64,000 nucleotides of DNA from a virus. The translations under genes and the position numbers were made by a program. Location: positions 1-64,000 of IMG/VR virus record IMGVR_UViG_3300042373_001362. The stretch is one strand, 5' to 3'. Below are positions 29,472 to 38,971 of this stretch, in pieces (position 1 is the stretch's first letter; each line of letters opens with the position of its first letter). The notes under the pieces are model-generated. The model worked only from the letters and a program-made list of their open reading frames with translations. It was not told where the DNA came from and searched no databases.

Positions 29472-30533
29472 TTAAAACCTCCTTATTGGAATAACACCCA
29501 TTGCTGTGTTTTTTGCAGTTCCCACGACAGTGCTTGTAAAAACAGAAGCACTTCTTGCTGTGGAGTTGGTGTACTCGGTTGATGACCAAAAACTGTCAGT
29601 GACATTCACCGACAAACCTAGTTGTTCATAAATAACACTAAGCATAATGCGCATTTCACCTATCGAACCAAGGTACCAGTCTGTTTTCCCACCATAAACA
29701 AGCTCATGACAATACCCAGCAGCAGAGGTAGACGTATTCCCTTGTGCAACAATATCTAAAGTGTTTTGATATCCGGAACCAAGACCTCTTAAATCTGCAC
29801 CAACTACAGCCGTTGATGAGTAATTAACTGGGGCAGTAGAACTCCATGTTATAAAATAGCTACCGCTGTCTGGGAAGAAAAGTTGCGGGCCAGCTTCAAG
29901 GTATGTAAAATCTGCATATTCATTGAATCTGTCAACAAAAAATATAATTCCCCCACCGGGTCCAGTGCTACCAACTTTATATTCAAAAGATGACTCAAAC
30001 GACGGGCCCGTTGCCCCAGATGGTCCAGTCGGTCCGATTGAACCAGGCGCACCAGAAGGTCCAGATGGTCCGGAAATACCTGTTGGTCCTGTCGGTCCTG
30101 TCGCGCCAGTTGTTCCACCCGTTTGCACCCAAGCAGAACCGTCCCAATACTCAACGACAGAAGTTCCGGTTATATACGTAAATATGCCGGTATCTGGTGA
30201 AGCGCCAAGTGAAACCGTTCTGTCGTCTTCTGTCGCAAAAATAAGAATAGAGGAGCGATTTGTAGTTTTTGTAGAGCCAAAAATAACAAAACTTGTCATT
30301 GCTGAAGTTAAGAAAGTTCCTACAAGAGTGTCGCCAATTTTGTATTTTTTTGTTAGGTCGACATCAAGGGGCATGACTGGACCTATGTCTGTGCCGAGTT
30401 CAGGGACATGAACATGAACGCGCCCGTCATTGCTCGTCATTGTTACGATGCAGTTATATATTTCACCAGGCTGTTTGGGTATGGAAAATGCATTATCTCT
30501 ACGTATTGTCCGTACTTGTGGAGGTGTAAGCAT
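29472..30533 (-). CDS. Spike-like protein with collagen linker and Lcl/DUF1566-like tip
   Basis: The 353-aa protein has three parts. Residues 1-95 look like the OB-fold of gpV/gp5-type baseplate spikes (GEIYNCIVTMTSNDGRVHVH, GDTLVGTFL). After a short display-type segment (VVEYWDGSAWVQTGG), a collagen tract ([20 protein letters not shown] and onward) spans about 140-175. The C-terminal 170 residues resemble the Lcl/DUF1566 domain, with GPGGGIIFFVD, GKTDWYLGSIGEM and SFWSSTEYTN. Such lectin-fold domains often bind ligands. A spike that ends in a lectin-like head through a collagen linker is unusual. Confidence 0.75.
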   Translation of the reverse strand: MLTPPQVRTIRRDNAFSIPKQPGEIYNCIVTMTSNDGRVHVHVPELGTDIGPVMPLDVDLTKKYKIGDTLVGTFLTSAMTSFVIFGSTKTTNRSSILIFATEDDRTVSLGASPDTGIFTYITGTSVVEYWDGSAWVQTGGTTGATGPTGPTGISGPSGPSGAPGSIGPTGPSGATGPSFESSFEYKVGSTGPGGGIIFFVDRFNEYADFTYLEAGPQLFFPDSGSYFITWSSTAPVNYSSTAVVGADLRGLGSGYQNTLDIVAQGNTSTSAAGYCHELVYGGKTDWYLGSIGEMRIMLSVIYEQLGLSVNVTDSFWSSTEYTNSTARSASVFTSTVVGTAKNTAMGVIPIRRF

Positions 30534-32134
30534 TACTCGCTCCCCGGTGTATTGACGTATTTCCCATTAGGAAATTTTTTTATTAGTATTTCTTGTTGCT
30601 GTCCGCTTATGAGTTTTCCATAAACACTGGCGTTGGCAATAGATTCTTTTCCTGTTTTGCCCCTTACCTTGGCCAAAAATTTTCCATCCGATTGATACTT
30701 GGCGATAGCCTGGTTTTGCGTTAACTCAACTGGGGCTCCATTAACTGTCCATATTGGAGTAAGAAGAAGCGAGAATGGTTTTCCACCATTTACGCCTGTT
30801 TCTCTCCATGGATAAATAGTGATTGAATAGGTTGTTTTTGGTTCAGAACCGGACATGAGCAATGGTCTTCCGTAAAGGTCTACGTTCCCTGTTGCAAAAA
30901 CGCCTTTTGTAGCTAACGGGTAGCGATTGGTTCTGTTTTCTGCATCAGGCAATGGGAATATGCCTTTGTATGCTCTGTCTTTAAAAAAAATTGAACCGGC
31001 GCGAGTAACTTCATATGCCCTGCTTGCTCCAATTATTCCAACTTGTGCATCCACATCGATAACCTGTGGCCCTCTTGCGCCGATTGCCAAGTCTTTTATT
31101 TCTTTAGGTTGCTTTTCTGGTTTTTTAAAAGAAATATTTACCGCTTCAGGGGATATGTCGGGAAAAGAAACATCGGATATTAGGTAGTATCCATCGTATT
31201 CAGACATGCCGCCAAGCTTTATAGTCATTCCAGGCCTTAGACGAACTGCATTAAATCTATCTACTCGTGCTGTTCCGGAGGCTTCCCATGGGTTGTTGTC
31301 TGATATAGAAATACTCGGAATTTCCATAAGCTGAAGGTCTTCTCGCAGGTCCGCAGAATCAAACTTTTTGTTTTTCCATGTGAGTGGAATGTATTTATTT
31401 TTTGTTTTTTGATTTTTGTCTTTGCTTTTTTTCTGAGCAGCAGTTAAAGGAGCTTCGTGGGTTCCCCATCTTTTTAAAATAAATTTTTCTGATGCAAAAA
31501 TTAGGTATCCATCAACTTCGTAAACAACAAACTTTGCATCACTAGCCAGTTTTGTGATTACGTCCCATAGTGATTCTGCTTTATTTCCCGATGAAGCCTT
31601 GCTTATGTTTTTGGACTTAGAAGTAGCTTCGCCCCAAAATTTAAGTCCATATTTTTTTGCAGCTCTTTTTACAAACTCTGTTCCTGAGCCACCAACAGTC
31701 CCAGGCTTTCTGTCTCTTTTCATCTGCTGAATAGCCCTTGAGTAGCAGGTAACAGTTATTGTTGGATTTTCTCCAGGACCCTGGGAAACGCCAACATTCG
31801 CTATTTCAAAAAGCTGAAGCTGTCTTTCAGATATGTCTGGAAGTGTTGTTTTTTCAATTGTTCCAAAAGTTTCACTCATATAAGCAACTACTCGGCCTAT
31901 TTTAAAATAATTTTTAGAAAGCATTCCGAGCTCTTCATCTAGAACGGAAAAAGTAAGCTCACTAGACATGTTCATCGTGTAGCTAATATCAACACTAATT
32001 AAACGTTCTCTTACTTCTGCAATTTCTTCCCTTTTTTCGTCCATGAAGAAAATAACGCCACCATATTGGCGTTCGAGAGAGCGGGGAATTTGCTTCCATA
32101 ATTCAATTGGAATCCTGTTATCTGTATTACTCAT
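30533..32134 (-). CDS. Tail hub protein, gpD/XkdQ-like
   Basis: The 533-aa protein has the features of hub proteins of contractile tails (P2 gpD, XkdQ, T4 gp27). An early strand-rich domain (ISVDISYTMNMSSELTFSVL) is followed by VTCYSRAIQQMKR and a helical LysM-like middle with SLWDVITKLASDAKFVVYEVDG. A later region has RPGMTIKLGGMSEYDGYYLISDV. The C-terminal 150 residues are additional. The hub forms a trimer at the tube tip and holds the spike, which is encoded next with a one-base overlap (TAATG). Confidence 0.75.
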   Translation of the reverse strand: MSNTDNRIPIELWKQIPRSLERQYGGVIFFMDEKREEIAEVRERLISVDISYTMNMSSELTFSVLDEELGMLSKNYFKIGRVVAYMSETFGTIEKTTLPDISERQLQLFEIANVGVSQGPGENPTITVTCYSRAIQQMKRDRKPGTVGGSGTEFVKRAAKKYGLKFWGEATSKSKNISKASSGNKAESLWDVITKLASDAKFVVYEVDGYLIFASEKFILKRWGTHEAPLTAAQKKSKDKNQKTKNKYIPLTWKNKKFDSADLREDLQLMEIPSISISDNNPWEASGTARVDRFNAVRLRPGMTIKLGGMSEYDGYYLISDVSFPDISPEAVNISFKKPEKQPKEIKDLAIGARGPQVIDVDAQVGIIGASRAYEVTRAGSIFFKDRAYKGIFPLPDAENRTNRYPLATKGVFATGNVDLYGRPLLMSGSEPKTTYSITIYPWRETGVNGGKPFSLLLTPIWTVNGAPVELTQNQAIAKYQSDGKFLAKVRGKTGKESIANASVYGKLISGQQQEILIKKFPNGKYVNTPGSE

Positions 32135-33792
32135 GGGTTTACAAAATTACCATTATCAAGAATTTCGTCAAAATTCATAGTCGGATTTTGTTTAGCTCTA
32201 GCGTAAGCAGCTTCGCGGCCAGTAACCACAATAACAGAATTGCATTTTGCATTAAATTCTATAAATCCTCTTGCAGCAGCTCGAGTTAAAAAGTCAATCG
32301 TAAGTCCTGTCCTTAATGCCAAACTTGTACTTGGTTTGGTTCTGCTACACAGCGTTCCTTCTCTTGGAGTACGTGGCGGTAACTCTACAATTGGCGTAAG
32401 TTTTGGAAACTCAATAAGTTTTATTAGTTCTTTCGGATACTCAGTCAATGTTATGTCGCATGAAGCCCTGCTTATTGCCCCAGTTGAACTTCTGTACACA
32501 GATGTAACGCTAAAGTCAGCTATGACAAACAGTGAACCGCTACCCGAGTCTTTGTTAAATGGGTATCTAACGGGTTCTTGTAAGAGTTTGTCAAAACCCA
32601 TAAACACAACAGGGAAAGGGCTTGAGGCCATTTGCCTAAGTGTTTTCAAATCGTTATCTACACTTGTTGTTATTACACCGTTGTCAAGCGCCCTATCAAG
32701 ACTTCCCTCAGCGTTTGGTGCAACTAAAAAGCTAAACGAAACACTCATTAGCTTGTAAGACTTCCAATCAACCATCGGCCTATTTGCAGCGCGGTCAATT
32801 GGCGACCATTCAGAACCAATGCTTGTATAAGAAATTTGGTTTGGTCTATGAAGAAACTCGTATGTGAGCTGAGGCTGTCCAGAAGTTGTTGTCTGTACAA
32901 GTTTTGGCGCTTGGGAAGCAGAAATAGTTACAGAGCCAGCATTAACTGTTCGACTTAAAGCAGGTGAGGCGACAGTTACCGCTATGTTTTGACTTCTTGG
33001 TGTTTGCCTGGCAATTCTTGCACTTGGCATAATTAATGAATTTGCTGCTCTTGTTGAAAGTGCAGCAGCTGAATTTGCATTTACAAGAGCAATTGCCTCA
33101 GCTCTTGTGTTCCCTCTGGCTATTAGTTCATCAATTTTAGCAAGCCTAATTGATTCTGCAACGTTAGCCATTAAAGATTCGTTGCTTTGACCAGATGTGT
33201 CTCTTGTAAATAAACTGTCAATCAAATATTGACTGTCGGTAAACCCAAAAGTTTCTAAATTTCCAAATGTATAAAATCTATTGTCAAACGGGTGATACCA
33301 ATATGCAGGAATAATTAGGTTGCCGTTATCATCGTATGTGTTTGTGTACGTTTGAGGGCTTTCAATCCAAACCTGAATATTATTGTAAGAATATGGATTT
33401 GTTGACGCAGGAAGAGATGCAGAAACAGGGTATAGCTTTGTTCTGCTTGTTGCAACAAAAAGCTTTGTTCCATAGTACTTATGTGTATAAACACTAAACC
33501 TGTCGGGGTAGTACCTGCGGGTTGGTTTTATGCCTATTTCTGTACGCGGTTCGTATCTTGTTCTTTCGGCGGGAACGTTTTCATCTCCAGGCATATATTG
33601 CTTGTACGCAGTGAGGGCAGGAAGAGGAAGCCAGTATTCAATTTCATTAATTCTTAAATCGGTGCCATTTAAGATGCGTTTGTATAGATGAAAAATTGGA
33701 TACCCAGGGTACACAACACCAGGACCGGGTTGAGTTTTTCTGACTTCTTTGTAGTAATAGGTTTCTTGAATTGGCTGAGGAGATATAGACAT
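32131..33792 (-). CDS. Tail/baseplate structural protein near the hub
   Basis: The 553-aa protein lies between the tape measure and hub genes, where tube-initiator or LysM-type adaptor proteins are found. The N-terminal 190 residues are Tyr- and Pro-rich, then a helical part rich in Ala (ANVAESIRLAKIDELIARG and onward). A beta region follows (YEFLHRPNQISYTSIGSEW, MSVSFSFLV, FSVTSVYRSSTGAISRAS) that resembles phage tail-tube-adaptor domains. It overlaps neighbours at both ends (ATGA and one base). I cannot name the family with certainty. Confidence 0.65.
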   Translation of the reverse strand: MSISPQPIQETYYYKEVRKTQPGPGVVYPGYPIFHLYKRILNGTDLRINEIEYWLPLPALTAYKQYMPGDENVPAERTRYEPRTEIGIKPTRRYYPDRFSVYTHKYYGTKLFVATSRTKLYPVSASLPASTNPYSYNNIQVWIESPQTYTNTYDDNGNLIIPAYWYHPFDNRFYTFGNLETFGFTDSQYLIDSLFTRDTSGQSNESLMANVAESIRLAKIDELIARGNTRAEAIALVNANSAAALSTRAANSLIMPSARIARQTPRSQNIAVTVASPALSRTVNAGSVTISASQAPKLVQTTTSGQPQLTYEFLHRPNQISYTSIGSEWSPIDRAANRPMVDWKSYKLMSVSFSFLVAPNAEGSLDRALDNGVITTSVDNDLKTLRQMASSPFPVVFMGFDKLLQEPVRYPFNKDSGSGSLFVIADFSVTSVYRSSTGAISRASCDITLTEYPKELIKLIEFPKLTPIVELPPRTPREGTLCSRTKPSTSLALRTGLTIDFLTRAAARGFIEFNAKCNSVIVVTGREAAYARAKQNPTMNFDEILDNGNFVNP

Positions 33793-36700
33793 TAGATTCT
33801 CTCTCTTATTCTCTGCTCAGTAGTCTTTATCTTTGCCATTACCATGTTTGCTATCTCTTCAGGGTTGTTTTGTCCACCGTTTATATGGAAAGTAAACGAA
33901 TTTCCTCCTGATGTAACAGTAGCCTGAGTTGCTACACCCATTTGGTTAGAAGCTGGAGTCAATGTGTCGCCAAGTGCGCCTGGCCCTGGAACTGCATGAA
34001 GATGTCTACCCGCTCCACTTCCATGGAATTCGGCAAACCCACCAGCATTACGTGTTGCCACGGCGTAGGAACCAAGGTTTTGACCAACAAGGTCGATTGC
34101 CCTACCCGTTACATGGTCAGAGTTGAGTGAACCAAGACCATATGTTCTATACGAAGAGGTGATTGACCTCTTCCCAGGAATAGAGCTGTTAATAGCCTTG
34201 TGCCTATCCATTGTTTGGCTAAGTCGTGAAGAAGTGGTATCACCGACAACGCCACCACGAGGGGTTGTCGTGTCCGTCTGCATTATTTCTTTCATTGCTT
34301 CTTTTGACCACCACTCAGGTTTGGCTGCTTCTGGACCAAAAGCGGTACTCATATCTCTACTGAATTTTTCAACGGCCTCTTTAAACGTTGTTGATGCTGT
34401 TTTCATTTCTTTTGCAACAGCGTTTGTTTGGTCAGTATCTTGAGCACGAACTATAAGGCCAGCGTTTGTAACCCCATAATTAGCGAACTGTTGATTGAGA
34501 AGCATTCCCTGATAGTGTGCTTTGCTCTTGGCTCCTTTAGAGGTGTACAATTTCTTTGCTTCTGCGTCCGTCATGTTTGCAAACGGGTCCGTTATTTGGA
34601 AAATTCCACTTTCAACGTCGCTTAGGAATCTTTCTCTATTTTCAGCACTCATTTTAGAAATTGCTTCGTTCATCTTTGTAGTGTTGCCGTACCTCCCCAT
34701 TCCGCCAAGCATTCCCTGCACTTGAGCGCTAGCGTTGGATATGAGTCCTTTTTCGGTTTCTGTAGATGTTTTAGTGAGAGCCTCAGTAACTTCCGGTGTA
34801 AAAAAATCAGCTGGGTTAATATCAGCAAATGCGCCACCTGGCTTAAAAAGGTCACCAGGGTTAGCAAGTGTGCCTATCTGTCTCTGTTGGGCATAAAAAT
34901 CCGTTATCGGGTTGTCTGTCATTCCTATGGATGACTCTTGAAATGCCCTTAAAGCATTGAGTACAGATAATGTGTCTCCTCCACCCCTAATGGTGTCACC
35001 AAGCGCCGTACCTCTTTCGTCATATATTTCGGGCGCTTGAACTCTTTTTATTATTTCGTCAAAACCAGTAGCTATAGCAGAAAGCGATACGTCTATATTG
35101 GCCTCTTTCATTTCTTTTGCAGTTTTAACCATTGTTAAGCCAAGTTTTTCAACTATGTCAGAAGTCTTGAGTGTCGCGTCGTATAGGTCTACACCCATCT
35201 TCTTGGCAAGAACTTCTATTTCTGCTCCAGACTTTCCGCTCATGTCTTTGAGCAGCTCCATGCGTGCACCTTGCTGCTTGCTGATTGTGTCTGCTGCTTT
35301 AAGCCTTTCAGGAAGCTCTTTAGAAAGCTTTGTAAGTCCAGCGCCTTTGTCTTTGCTTATGGCTGCCATTTCTTCGGGCGTAATAATTCCTTTAAAGGCT
35401 GGGTCTTCGCTTATTTCTTTGAGTATCTTGTAATCTTTTTCTTGTTTTTTCTTTCTTTCACCTCTACCAAAAAGACCTTTTGTTAAACCTGTAATTCCTC
35501 CCACGACTCCACCGAGAACTGCACCAATACTTCCAAAGGTAGCTGCTGTTACTAAAGAGCCGATAGGTCCGCCGACGCTTCCCGCTATCGCGCCAGTCGC
35601 GACTCCAAGTCCTCCGCCTATTGCTGCGCCAGTACCCATGCCGCCCTTGGTTTGCTCCCATGTCGACTTTCCGTAGTCTCCGCTAAATCCTCGCTCTTTT
35701 AGTGCTTTGCTGAGGTTTCCGTAAGCTGCAGCAGTTTCTCCAGCTATCCCTTCATATGCTCCCGTGCGCCCAGTCATATCTACACCTGCAGCTGCATCTG
35801 CCTCTTGTCGAAGTACTTTGTCTTTGGCATTCATGATTTGACGAGTAGCTATGCCATCAAGAAATGAGCCCATCGCTTCTTTTGATTCTTTTGCTCTTTG
35901 TCTCATTCCTCCAGCAAAACCAGCAACTGCTCCAGTTATCGCACCAAGAGCTGCACCTACAGCAGTACCAATTCCTGGGGCAATCATTGTTCCAATTGCT
36001 GCACCCGCACCAGCACCGGTCATTGCTCCGCCTGCTGCCGTTCTAGAGTTAAGTGCTGCTCCACCGAGACCAACAGCAAGACCGGCTAGTGGGTTGAATT
36101 GACCAACCATTGCACCCATAGCCATTGCCCCCTGTGCTTCTGGTGCCATGTACTGAGACGCAACTCCCATGCCTAGGCCAACGCCCATTTTTGCACCCAT
36201 GCTTCTGTTAACTCCGCTAATACCTTTTTCATCGTTACCGAGAATTGCGGAACCAAGGGCGCTGTTTCTGCGTGAGCGTGAAGTGAGGCCTGCATATTTA
36301 ATTTTGTTTCTAAAGGTTTGACCTTTTGTGTCTACAAAACCTGTTTGTGCGTCATATCTAGCGCCCACCGTGGCTATTCTTTGACCTGTAACCGGGTCTA
36401 TCTTTCTACTTAAATTAAGCACTTCACCAGTAGATTCATCTAGTGTCGCAAATCGACGGCCAGTAATTTTTCCTCTAAATAAATCTTGACCAACTCCTGT
36501 ATTACCCTGTGCTTGTTGTCTTGAGCCATCGAATATGCGACCCAAAAAGCCTCTGCGGCTGTACGCGCCTTGCGTTCCTGGTCCGCCAGCACCAGGAGGA
36601 GCTGTTCCTGGACCTCCAGGACCGGGCATGCCACCGCCACCACCTGCGCCACCACCTGTTGCGCCGCTAGAAAATCTCGCTGCGTCAATTGGGGAACTAG

Positions 36701-38903
36701 GGCCTGCTGGAGTCGAGTCGATAAACTGATAACCTCGTTGGACCATCATTATTGGTCTAGTGCTGCTTCCGGCAGTTGGTGCAGGCGGGTAAGGTGCTCC
36801 ACCCTGCCCTGTTCTTCCAACTTCTCCGGTACCCGGAGTTTTTGCAACAAAAGCTCCCGGATTCCAGTACCGTGTACCGTCTTTTTTGGTTACCCAGTTA
36901 CCTCTACCGACAAGCTTTGCGTCAGGGTTAGGGTAATCCTTGCCCCAGGTAATTGGCCTTCCACCCGCATCAACTTCTCCGGTGCGTGTATCTCCAGGCC
37001 ACCTACGTCCTCCATACAAGGGACTACCGTGCGGGTCATAAAGTGGTTTACCCCCTCTTCTTACGGTAACGGGGACGCCTGGTGGAATAGCTGGCGGTCT
37101 TTGTGGGCCGATAGGAACAGGTCCGGTGGGTATTGGTCTTGGTGGAGTCCCCGGTGGTGTTCCTGGTGGTGTTCCAGGTGGCGTTCCCGGTGGCCCGCCC
37201 GGTCCACTTGGTCCTACTGGTGGACCTCCAGGCCCTCCTGGTCTTCCACCATTAACAATAACGCTTCTAGCTGTTACGGTCATCGTATTTACTGGTGCGC
37301 GCTCTCTGCCCAAAAAACCACCAGTATTGCCCTTCATCTGACGGCCCAATATCAAGAGAGCCATATACGCCATTGGCCCTCCGAGAATGCTGCTGAATTT
37401 AGAAAGCAAGCCGGTCATCATTCCAACAACCTCGGTAATACCTTTAATTACATCGCTCAAAAATGGAAGAGCATCAGAAAATGCTTTAGTAAAAACATCC
37501 TGCAATTTAAATAGTTCTGTTATTAAAGAACCGAGGTTGTTGCCTATTTCTACAAATGTTTCTTTGTTACTGATGGCTCCTTCATTAAAATCTTTGAAAG
37601 AATCCAAAAATCCAGATTTCAATGCTGAAAGAATTGGTTTGAATATTCCTTCTACGGCCCTTGCGCCTTCAATAAAAGGCCTAAGCTCTTCTCTGGAATT
37701 TTTAAACCATCTAGAAAACTTCTCCCATCCGCCAGCCATGTTTTTGAAAAATCCATCAGTCTTTGGAAGCCACTCGCGAATAAGCTTTACAAAGAAGTTT
37801 GACATTTTTTCGACTCCGCTTACTATTCCGTCGAAAAAAGAATCATTTCCAAAATCAGAAAGCGCCCCACTTACGCGAACAAGGTCTGTTCTAATAATCC
37901 TAAAAATCTTTTGCATTGCAACTTTGGCTGGCTCAAGAAACTGTTGACCAAAGTCTCCGAACTCAATTTTTAAAAGATTAAAAAATGATTTTGCCTGTCC
38001 AATGAGTGTCGAGTTAACAGCTTCAAATTGACCAGCAACTCCACCAGCCTTGGCGAGTTCGCCAGACATGATAAGTTCCTTCATCTGCTTCTTGCTGGTT
38101 ACTTTTGCATCTTTGAGCGCTTTTTCCATTTGTGGACCAAGCGCTTTTGCGGCTTGTTTAACGCTAGCCATGCTTGTCTTAGAGTTATTGAGAGCCTCAA
38201 TAAGAGCCCCAACTTTGTCAGCCGCCGCTGCTGGGTCTTGACCCGCTGCTCCAAAGTCCATGAGGTTCTTAATCATGGCTCCACTTTGTGCAATTTGCGA
38301 GGACTTCATCGACTTAGCCATTGATGCGTAAGCTTTGTTAAGTGCATCAACACCAAGGCCTGCCAGCTGAGCATCGGCTTGAAGGGTTCGCATTGCAACA
38401 CGAACCTGGTTTGTTCCTGTTATGTATTCCCCTGCTCCACCTGCCGTGTACGCATGCATTGCGGCTTGTTGTTCGCGAATAGCGGCAGTGGCAACTCCAA
38501 TTGCAATCGCTGCGCTTGCGGCCGCACCGGCCATGGCTGTCATGCCCCAGGAATAGGCTTTGTGCAACCACTTTCCTGCAATAAATAGAGCATGAATTCC
38601 CATTAAAGCAGCAGAAAATAAACCAAACTGAAGAAGCGTTGATTTAAGAGCAAGACCCAGGACTTTAGTTAGTCCTGTGCCCATCATTTTTATGCCCTTG
38701 TCTACAGAGTCGAACACTTTGCGTGTTGCCACGCTGGTGGTTACCAAGCTTTTTGATACAGTTGCTACCGACCTAGCACCACTGCTTAGCTTTTTTCCTT
38801 GCCTATCAAGCCTGTCGATGGCTTTGCTGAGAGTCCTGACTTCAAGAGCACCCTGAAGGGCACCCTTTACCTCAATATTGACTGTTGCTTCAGCCCTGGA
38901 CAC
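33792..38903 (-). CDS. Tape measure protein with M15 peptidase domain and RFSSG site
   Basis: The 1703-aa protein sets tail length and is normally ejected ahead of the DNA. Residues 1-530 are helical with hydrophobic stretches (about 78-140). A Pro/Gly linker (about 555-790) includes repeated PPGT units and RFSSG at 743-747 (36663-36677). Gly-zipper-like hydrophobic segments follow (about 950-1010 and 1085-1145), which may insert in membranes. Near the C-terminus an M15-like peptidase has SDHVTGRAIDL and RHLHAVPG (about 1570-1640), fit to open peptidoglycan during entry. The start is GTG with GAGG upstream. RFSSG matches the repeated motif in the protease polyprotein at 55537, so the tape measure may be cut by it. 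Confidence 0.9.
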   Translation of the reverse strand: MSRAEATVNIEVKGALQGALEVRTLSKAIDRLDRQGKKLSSGARSVATVSKSLVTTSVATRKVFDSVDKGIKMMGTGLTKVLGLALKSTLLQFGLFSAALMGIHALFIAGKWLHKAYSWGMTAMAGAAASAAIAIGVATAAIREQQAAMHAYTAGGAGEYITGTNQVRVAMRTLQADAQLAGLGVDALNKAYASMAKSMKSSQIAQSGAMIKNLMDFGAAGQDPAAAADKVGALIEALNNSKTSMASVKQAAKALGPQMEKALKDAKVTSKKQMKELIMSGELAKAGGVAGQFEAVNSTLIGQAKSFFNLLKIEFGDFGQQFLEPAKVAMQKIFRIIRTDLVRVSGALSDFGNDSFFDGIVSGVEKMSNFFVKLIREWLPKTDGFFKNMAGGWEKFSRWFKNSREELRPFIEGARAVEGIFKPILSALKSGFLDSFKDFNEGAISNKETFVEIGNNLGSLITELFKLQDVFTKAFSDALPFLSDVIKGITEVVGMMTGLLSKFSSILGGPMAYMALLILGRQMKGNTGGFLGRERAPVNTMTVTARSVIVNGGRPGGPGGPPVGPSGPGGPPGTPPGTPPGTPPGTPPRPIPTGPVPIGPQRPPAIPPGVPVTVRRGGKPLYDPHGSPLYGGRRWPGDTRTGEVDAGGRPITWGKDYPNPDAKLVGRGNWVTKKDGTRYWNPGAFVAKTPGTGEVGRTGQGGAPYPPAPTAGSSTRPIMMVQRGYQFIDSTPAGPSSPIDAARFSSGATGGGAGGGGGMPGPGGPGTAPPGAGGPGTQGAYSRRGFLGRIFDGSRQQAQGNTGVGQDLFRGKITGRRFATLDESTGEVLNLSRKIDPVTGQRIATVGARYDAQTGFVDTKGQTFRNKIKYAGLTSRSRRNSALGSAILGNDEKGISGVNRSMGAKMGVGLGMGVASQYMAPEAQGAMAMGAMVGQFNPLAGLAVGLGGAALNSRTAAGGAMTGAGAGAAIGTMIAPGIGTAVGAALGAITGAVAGFAGGMRQRAKESKEAMGSFLDGIATRQIMNAKDKVLRQEADAAAGVDMTGRTGAYEGIAGETAAAYGNLSKALKERGFSGDYGKSTWEQTKGGMGTGAAIGGGLGVATGAIAGSVGGPIGSLVTAATFGSIGAVLGGVVGGITGLTKGLFGRGERKKKQEKDYKILKEISEDPAFKGIITPEEMAAISKDKGAGLTKLSKELPERLKAADTISKQQGARMELLKDMSGKSGAEIEVLAKKMGVDLYDATLKTSDIVEKLGLTMVKTAKEMKEANIDVSLSAIATGFDEIIKRVQAPEIYDERGTALGDTIRGGGDTLSVLNALRAFQESSIGMTDNPITDFYAQQRQIGTLANPGDLFKPGGAFADINPADFFTPEVTEALTKTSTETEKGLISNASAQVQGMLGGMGRYGNTTKMNEAISKMSAENRERFLSDVESGIFQITDPFANMTDAEAKKLYTSKGAKSKAHYQGMLLNQQFANYGVTNAGLIVRAQDTDQTNAVAKEMKTASTTFKEAVEKFSRDMSTAFGPEAAKPEWWSKEAMKEIMQTDTTTPRGGVVGDTTSSRLSQTMDRHKAINSSIPGKRSITSSYRTYGLGSLNSDHVTGRAIDLVGQNLGSYAVATRNAGGFAEFHGSGAGRHLHAVPGPGALGDTLTPASNQMGVATQATVTSGGNSFTFHINGGQNNPEEIANMVMAKIKTTEQRIRERI
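36663..36677 (-). other. RFSSG motif in the tape measure protein
   Basis: These 15 bases encode Arg743-Phe-Ser-Ser-Gly747 of the tape measure protein, between SPIDAA and a Gly-rich run. It is the same five residues that recur in the protease polyprotein. The codons used (AGA TTT TCT AGC GGC) differ from those in the polyprotein copies. I infer a shared protease site. Confidence 0.6.
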
Positions 38904-38971
38904 GGTTAGACCTCACACGCTATCTGACGATTTTTTTTAGAAATCGCGTGAGTGTAGGAAGGGAACCTAGC

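Noticed and set aside
29475-29620. Possible variable region of a diversity-generating retroelement at the 3' end of the Lcl/DUF1566-like gene
   Set aside because: No reverse transcriptase and no second copy that could be a template repeat was seen in this window.
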